Below are positions 21,983 to 23,953 of a DNA stretch of 23,953 nucleotides, piece by piece (the first letter of the stretch is position 1; every line of letters begins with the position of its first letter). Made by a program: the position numbers and the translations under genes. The notes below the pieces were generated by a model. The model saw only the letters and a program-made list of their open reading frames with translations. It ran no database searches and was not told where the DNA came from. Source of the DNA: an uncultured Oscillospiraceae bacterium (lineage in GTDB: Bacteria; Bacillota; Clostridia; Oscillospirales; Oscillospiraceae); the NCBI GenBank assembly GCA_910588135.1, contig CAJUOT010000038.1, positions 1 to 23,953 of the forward strand, written 5' to 3'.

Positions 21983-22056
21983 GGGTGTTGCGCAGTTGGT
22001 AGCGCGCCTGCTTTGGGAGCAGGAGGCCCGGGGTTCGAGTCCCCGCACTCCGACCA
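21983..22056 (+). tRNA. tRNA-Pro (anticodon UGG)
   Basis: A 74-base tRNA with encoded CCA. The acceptor stem CGGGGTG pairs with CACTCCG (one G-T), the D arm is GCGC-AGTTGGTA-GCGC, and the anticodon stem CCTGC/GCAGG encloses TTTGGGA, anticodon TGG. The T arm has CGGGG-TTCGAGT-CCCCG. All arms are intact, so it should be functional. Confidence 0.96.
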
Positions 22057-22060
22057 TTTG

Positions 22061-22101
22061 GACGGAAAACGCTTGTTTTTTGCGGTTTTCCGTCTATTTT
22101 T
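22061..22101 (+). terminator. Intrinsic terminator after tRNA-Pro
   Basis: Stem GACGGAAAAC (22061-22070) with GTTTTCCGTC (22085-22094), T-rich loop, then TATTTTT. It starts 5 bases after the CCA end. Confidence 0.88.
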
Positions 22102-22124
22102 GTTCTCACTTTTTGCCATGCCTG

Positions 22125-22218
22125 ACCCACTATGATCGTTTAGTTTGTGAGCAAAAAATAACCGGAGGTGGGTTGTTTCCGTCGCCGGAGCAGGTTCTAC
22201 CCACTACCTGACCCACTA
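22125..22218. repeat. Three ACCCACTA repeats, candidate integrase arm sites
   Basis: ACCCACTA occurs at 22125-22132, 22199-22206 and 22211-22218; the first and third lie within a longer CCTGACCCACTA. The last two are spaced 12 bases apart. Short direct repeats beside a tRNA and an integrase remnant suit arm-type binding sites of a tyrosine integrase. The rest of 22102-22288 shows no gene. Confidence 0.4.
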
Positions 22219-22288
22219 CCGGACAGGGCCGGATAGCAGGCAATGCCCCATTCAAAACCGACTCGAAAAAATTTTAACCACAAGTTGA

Positions 22289-22317
22289 ATGACAAACCGC
22301 CAAAACTGTGCTATGAT
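22289..22317 (+). promoter_or_regulatory. Promoter upstream of the tiny ORF/tRNA-Tyr-like segment
   Basis: ATGACA at 22289-22294, 17 bases, TATGAT at 22312-22317, in AT-rich DNA starting at about 22265. Confidence 0.55.
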
Positions 22318-22365
22318 ATCCTCAACAGGCAAACAAAGCCAAATTTCAGGAAAGGGGATGCCAAC

Positions 22366-22422
22366 ATGAAGGCCATTACTTCTGCCAACTTGCGGCGATT
22401 GCAGCGGTCTGTAAAACCGTGA
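22366..22422 (+). CDS. Tiny ORF (18 codons) ending inside the tRNA-like segment
   Basis: ATG at 22366 follows GGAAAGGGG with good spacing, and a promoter lies upstream. The peptide reads MKAITSANLRRLQRSVKP and stops at TGA 22420-22422. The first 13 or so codons look like the beginning of a larger gene; the last five are read from the tRNA-Tyr-like sequence. I think it is a gene start truncated by recombination rather than a designed peptide, but the translation signals are intact. Confidence 0.4.
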   Translation: MKAITSANLRRLQRSVKP

Positions 22423-22462
22423 CTTAGAAACACCGTTGGTTCGATTCCAACCTGGCCCACCA
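22404..22462 (+). pseudogene. tRNA-Tyr-like 3' portion (attachment-site remnant?)
   Basis: Anticodon arm GCGGT-CTGTAAA-ACCGT (anticodon GTA), a long variable region, a perfect T arm GTTGG-TTCGATT-CCAAC, then CTGGCCC, A and CCA. The matching 5' acceptor GGGCCAG and a normal D arm are absent: upstream is the tiny ORF. This is what remains when an element recombines at the anticodon loop of a tRNA gene. A terminator follows. Confidence 0.65.
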
Positions 22463-22463
22463 G

Positions 22464-22498
22464 AAGGGCTCTGAGGCTTTCATGCCCCAGAGCCCTTT
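22464..22498 (+). terminator. Terminator after the tRNA-Tyr-like segment
   Basis: Stem AAGGGCTCTG (22464-22473) with CAGAGCCCTT (22488-22497), extended inside by GGC/GCC, loop TTTCAT, then TTTCC. Confidence 0.75.
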
Positions 22499-22530
22499 CC
22501 GTTGTGTTGATCAGGCCGGTCGATCCCGAA

Positions 22531-22815
22531 TCACCCCACCCGCTGAAATGAGATGATTTTGCCCTTCGGTGGCTCAGGTTCCGGCGCACTCTCACCCGGC
22601 AGGGCGTTCTCCAGGAAGCCGCCCATTTTGTCCGCCGCGGCCTGCTGCATCTGAACGGTCACATGGGTGTAGGTGTCCAGCGTAAAACCTGCGCTGTAGT
22701 GTCCCAGCATACTGGACACCGTTTTCACATCCACGCCGTTGAGCAGGGCGGTTGTGGCGAACGTATGCCTAAGCTCGTGGAAGCGGAAAATGAGGGCATC
22801 CCCGTGGAAGTGGAA
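22531..22815 (-). pseudogene. Tyrosine recombinase (integrase) C-terminal fragment
   Basis: On the minus strand the frame encodes about 90 residues of a phage/ICE-type tyrosine integrase C-terminus: FHELRHTFATTALLNGVD (the HxLRH box with catalytic Arg and His), then VKTVSSMLGHYS with the second catalytic His, and LDTYTHV with the nucleophilic Tyr. Everything N-terminal is missing. Upstream of about 22815 the frame continues into unrelated sequence shared with the serine recombinase leader. Full-length relatives are ~380-400 residues. The catalytic C-terminal residues are intact, but the protein cannot be active alone. The fragment ends 68 bases from the tRNA-Tyr-like CCA end, as expected for int next to its attachment site. 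Confidence 0.85.
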
Positions 22816-22827
22816 AACAGAACATGA

Positions 22828-22869
22828 TATAATTCCCTCAAGGGCTATGGTTTGTGCCATAGCCCTTTT
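22828..22869 (+). promoter_or_regulatory. Possible -10 and hairpin upstream of the serine recombinase
   Basis: TATAAT at 22828-22833 has no good -35. It is followed by a perfect 11-bp stem AAGGGCTATGG (22840-22850) / CCATAGCCCTT (22857-22867) and TTTT, i.e. a terminator-like hairpin only 20 bases before the recombinase start codon. It may limit recombinase expression. Confidence 0.5.
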
Positions 22870-22888
22870 CTGTTGAGGAGGAGCAATT

Positions 22889-23953
22889 ATGGCACGAAAG
22901 AGCAGAAAGCATCCTGAATTGGTTATTCCGGTCAGTAAAGATACCGTAGGCTACATCCGATTATCTGTTCTTAATAGAGATCCCCACGGGTCTGTAGAAA
23001 ATCAGAGACTCATGGTCGAAGAATGGGGACGCCAACACCAAATCACCATTATGCGTTATTACATCGACAACGGTTTTAGCGGCAAACGCTTTGACCGTCC
23101 AGCACTTCAAGAGATGCTCCAAGACATACAGAAGGGCAAGATTGATTGCATTGTTGTAAAAGACCTTTCCCGCTTGGGCCGGGACTACATCACTATAGGT
23201 TATTACCTTGAAATGTTTTTTCCAAGCAATAACGTCCGATTTGTATCAATCAACGACCAATTTGATACCACTAATGGCATAACCAACAGAGATAAATCGG
23301 CATATATCCAATCCAGAACACGCATACCGCTCATCAATTTGTTCAATGAGCAGGTATCCATTGAAACAAAAATGAAAGTTGAGGTTGTTTTAGACATGAA
23401 AGCACAGCATGGTGAATTTATTGGGCCCAGAGCCCCATTCGGTTATCAGAAATCTAATGAGAATCCCAGCCAGCTTGTCCCTGACCCGGTGGCCGCTATT
23501 ATCGTTCGGAAGATCTTTGAGATGGCGGCAAGCGGCACTGGTGTGACTGGTATCGTTCGGTACTTGAATGAGCGAAGCCTCCCCACACCGATTCAGTACG
23601 CCAGGGCTCACGGCTTGGACGGAAACTTCGACGATGGCAATGGCAGTTGGAACAGCAGGTCCGTAAAGTACATCCTTACCAATCGCACATATACCGGGAT
23701 GCTGGTACAGGGAAAGGAAAAGCGGGCGGTGGAGGCCACCCATGAAGCACTAGTCGATTCCGGCACGTTCGATGCCATTCAAAAGGCATTCCAGGCCAGA
23801 GCCTACAATGTAGTCCCGCAGGGACAGCCGGCAGACAACATTCTGAAAGGCAAGGTGATATGTGGGTGCTGCGGCGGAAAGATGCAGCGTAAGCGCGGCA
23901 CCGGCCATGCCGATTGGCACTTTTTCACCTGCATCACCAAGAATCGCTTGGGA
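22889..23953 (+). CDS. Large serine recombinase (N-terminal 355 residues; runs off window)
   Basis: An open frame to the window end. The resolvase domain (about 18-170) has GYIRLSVLN with nucleophile S26, NGFSGKRFDRP and VVKDLSRLGRDY. The recombinase domain (about 175-300) has GEFIGPRAPFGY and YILTNRTYTGMLVQGK. The zinc-ribbon begins at CGCCGGKM (325) with C348. This layout matches the large serine recombinases that move conjugative/mobilisable elements in Clostridia (TnpX/TndX type). GAGGAGGAG precedes the ATG. The first ~500 bases are clearly more AT-rich than the chromosomal genes, a sign of transfer. The C-terminal coiled-coil part lies outside the window. Confidence 0.93.
   Translation, partial: MARKSRKHPELVIPVSKDTVGYIRLSVLNRDPHGSVENQRLMVEEWGRQHQITIMRYYIDNGFSGKRFDRPALQEMLQDIQKGKIDCIVVKDLSRLGRDYITIGYYLEMFFPSNNVRFVSINDQFDTTNGITNRDKSAYIQSRTRIPLINLFNEQVSIETKMKVEVVLDMKAQHGEFIGPRAPFGYQKSNENPSQLVPDPVAAIIVRKIFEMAASGTGVTGIVRYLNERSLPTPIQYARAHGLDGNFDDGNGSWNSRSVKYILTNRTYTGMLVQGKEKRAVEATHEALVDSGTFDAIQKAFQARAYNVVPQGQPADNILKGKVICGCCGGKMQRKRGTGHADWHFFTCITKNRLG

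Noticed and set aside
22371..22462. A complete functional tRNA over the tRNA-Tyr-like segment
   Set aside because: The 5' acceptor candidate AGGCCAT leaves two mismatches, and the D arm has wrong spacing and an oversized loop. Only the 3' portion is convincing.

Overview
The window reads as chromosomal DNA of a GC-rich member of the Clostridia, most like the Oscillospiraceae (Flavonifractor, Lawsonibacter or Pseudoflavonifractor type). This placement is inferred from the high GC, strong AGGAGG-type ribosome binding sites, the Firmicutes-style rpmG-secE-nusG-rplK-rplA block, a clostridial cysteine-rich FeoB, an SLH-domain exported protein and an HTH/membrane regulator. It has not been checked against any database.

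Layout. Bases 1-367 hold the 3' end of metK, followed by a terminator. A polytopic O-antigen-ligase-like protein (654-2099) comes next. A minus-strand block follows: feoA-feoB (ferrous iron uptake), a rhomboid-fold membrane protein with a C-terminal zinc-ribbon-like tail, pepT (tripeptidase) and tmcAL (tRNA-Met cytidine acetate ligase). ackA (acetate kinase) is on the plus strand. Between ackA and the minus-strand pair hyp-ruvX lies a non-coding element of about 170 bp with terminal inverted repeats.

Bases 10284-15139 are the ribosomal/transcription core: rpmG-secE-nusG-rplK-rplA, then rplJ-rplL. Three leaders look regulatory: a terminator-bearing leader before rpmG, an L1-binding-site look-alike before rplK, and an L10-type leader before rplJ. 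The cluster is split between rplA and rplJ by a repeat and an oppositely oriented HTH regulator/membrane protein pair. rplL is followed by a strong terminator and pcp (pyroglutamyl peptidase), not by rpoB.

Bases 15856-21765 carry an exported phosphodiester-glycosidase/SLH protein, hemW, a hemolysin III/PAQR-type membrane protein, and a TrmB tRNA methyltransferase fused to a GNAT acetyltransferase.

The right end (about 21900-23953) is a mobile-element scar zone. It has an intact tRNA-Pro(UGG) with a broken 5' copy just upstream, a tRNA-Tyr-like 3' half joined to a tiny ORF, a truncated tyrosine integrase, and the first 355 codons of a large serine recombinase running off the window.

I did not find a clearly new multi-gene system. 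The best candidates for something undescribed are the rpmG leader RNA, the TrmB-GNAT fusion, the rhomboid-like zinc-ribbon protein, the inverted-repeat intergenic elements, and the tRNA-fragment/integrase junctions.
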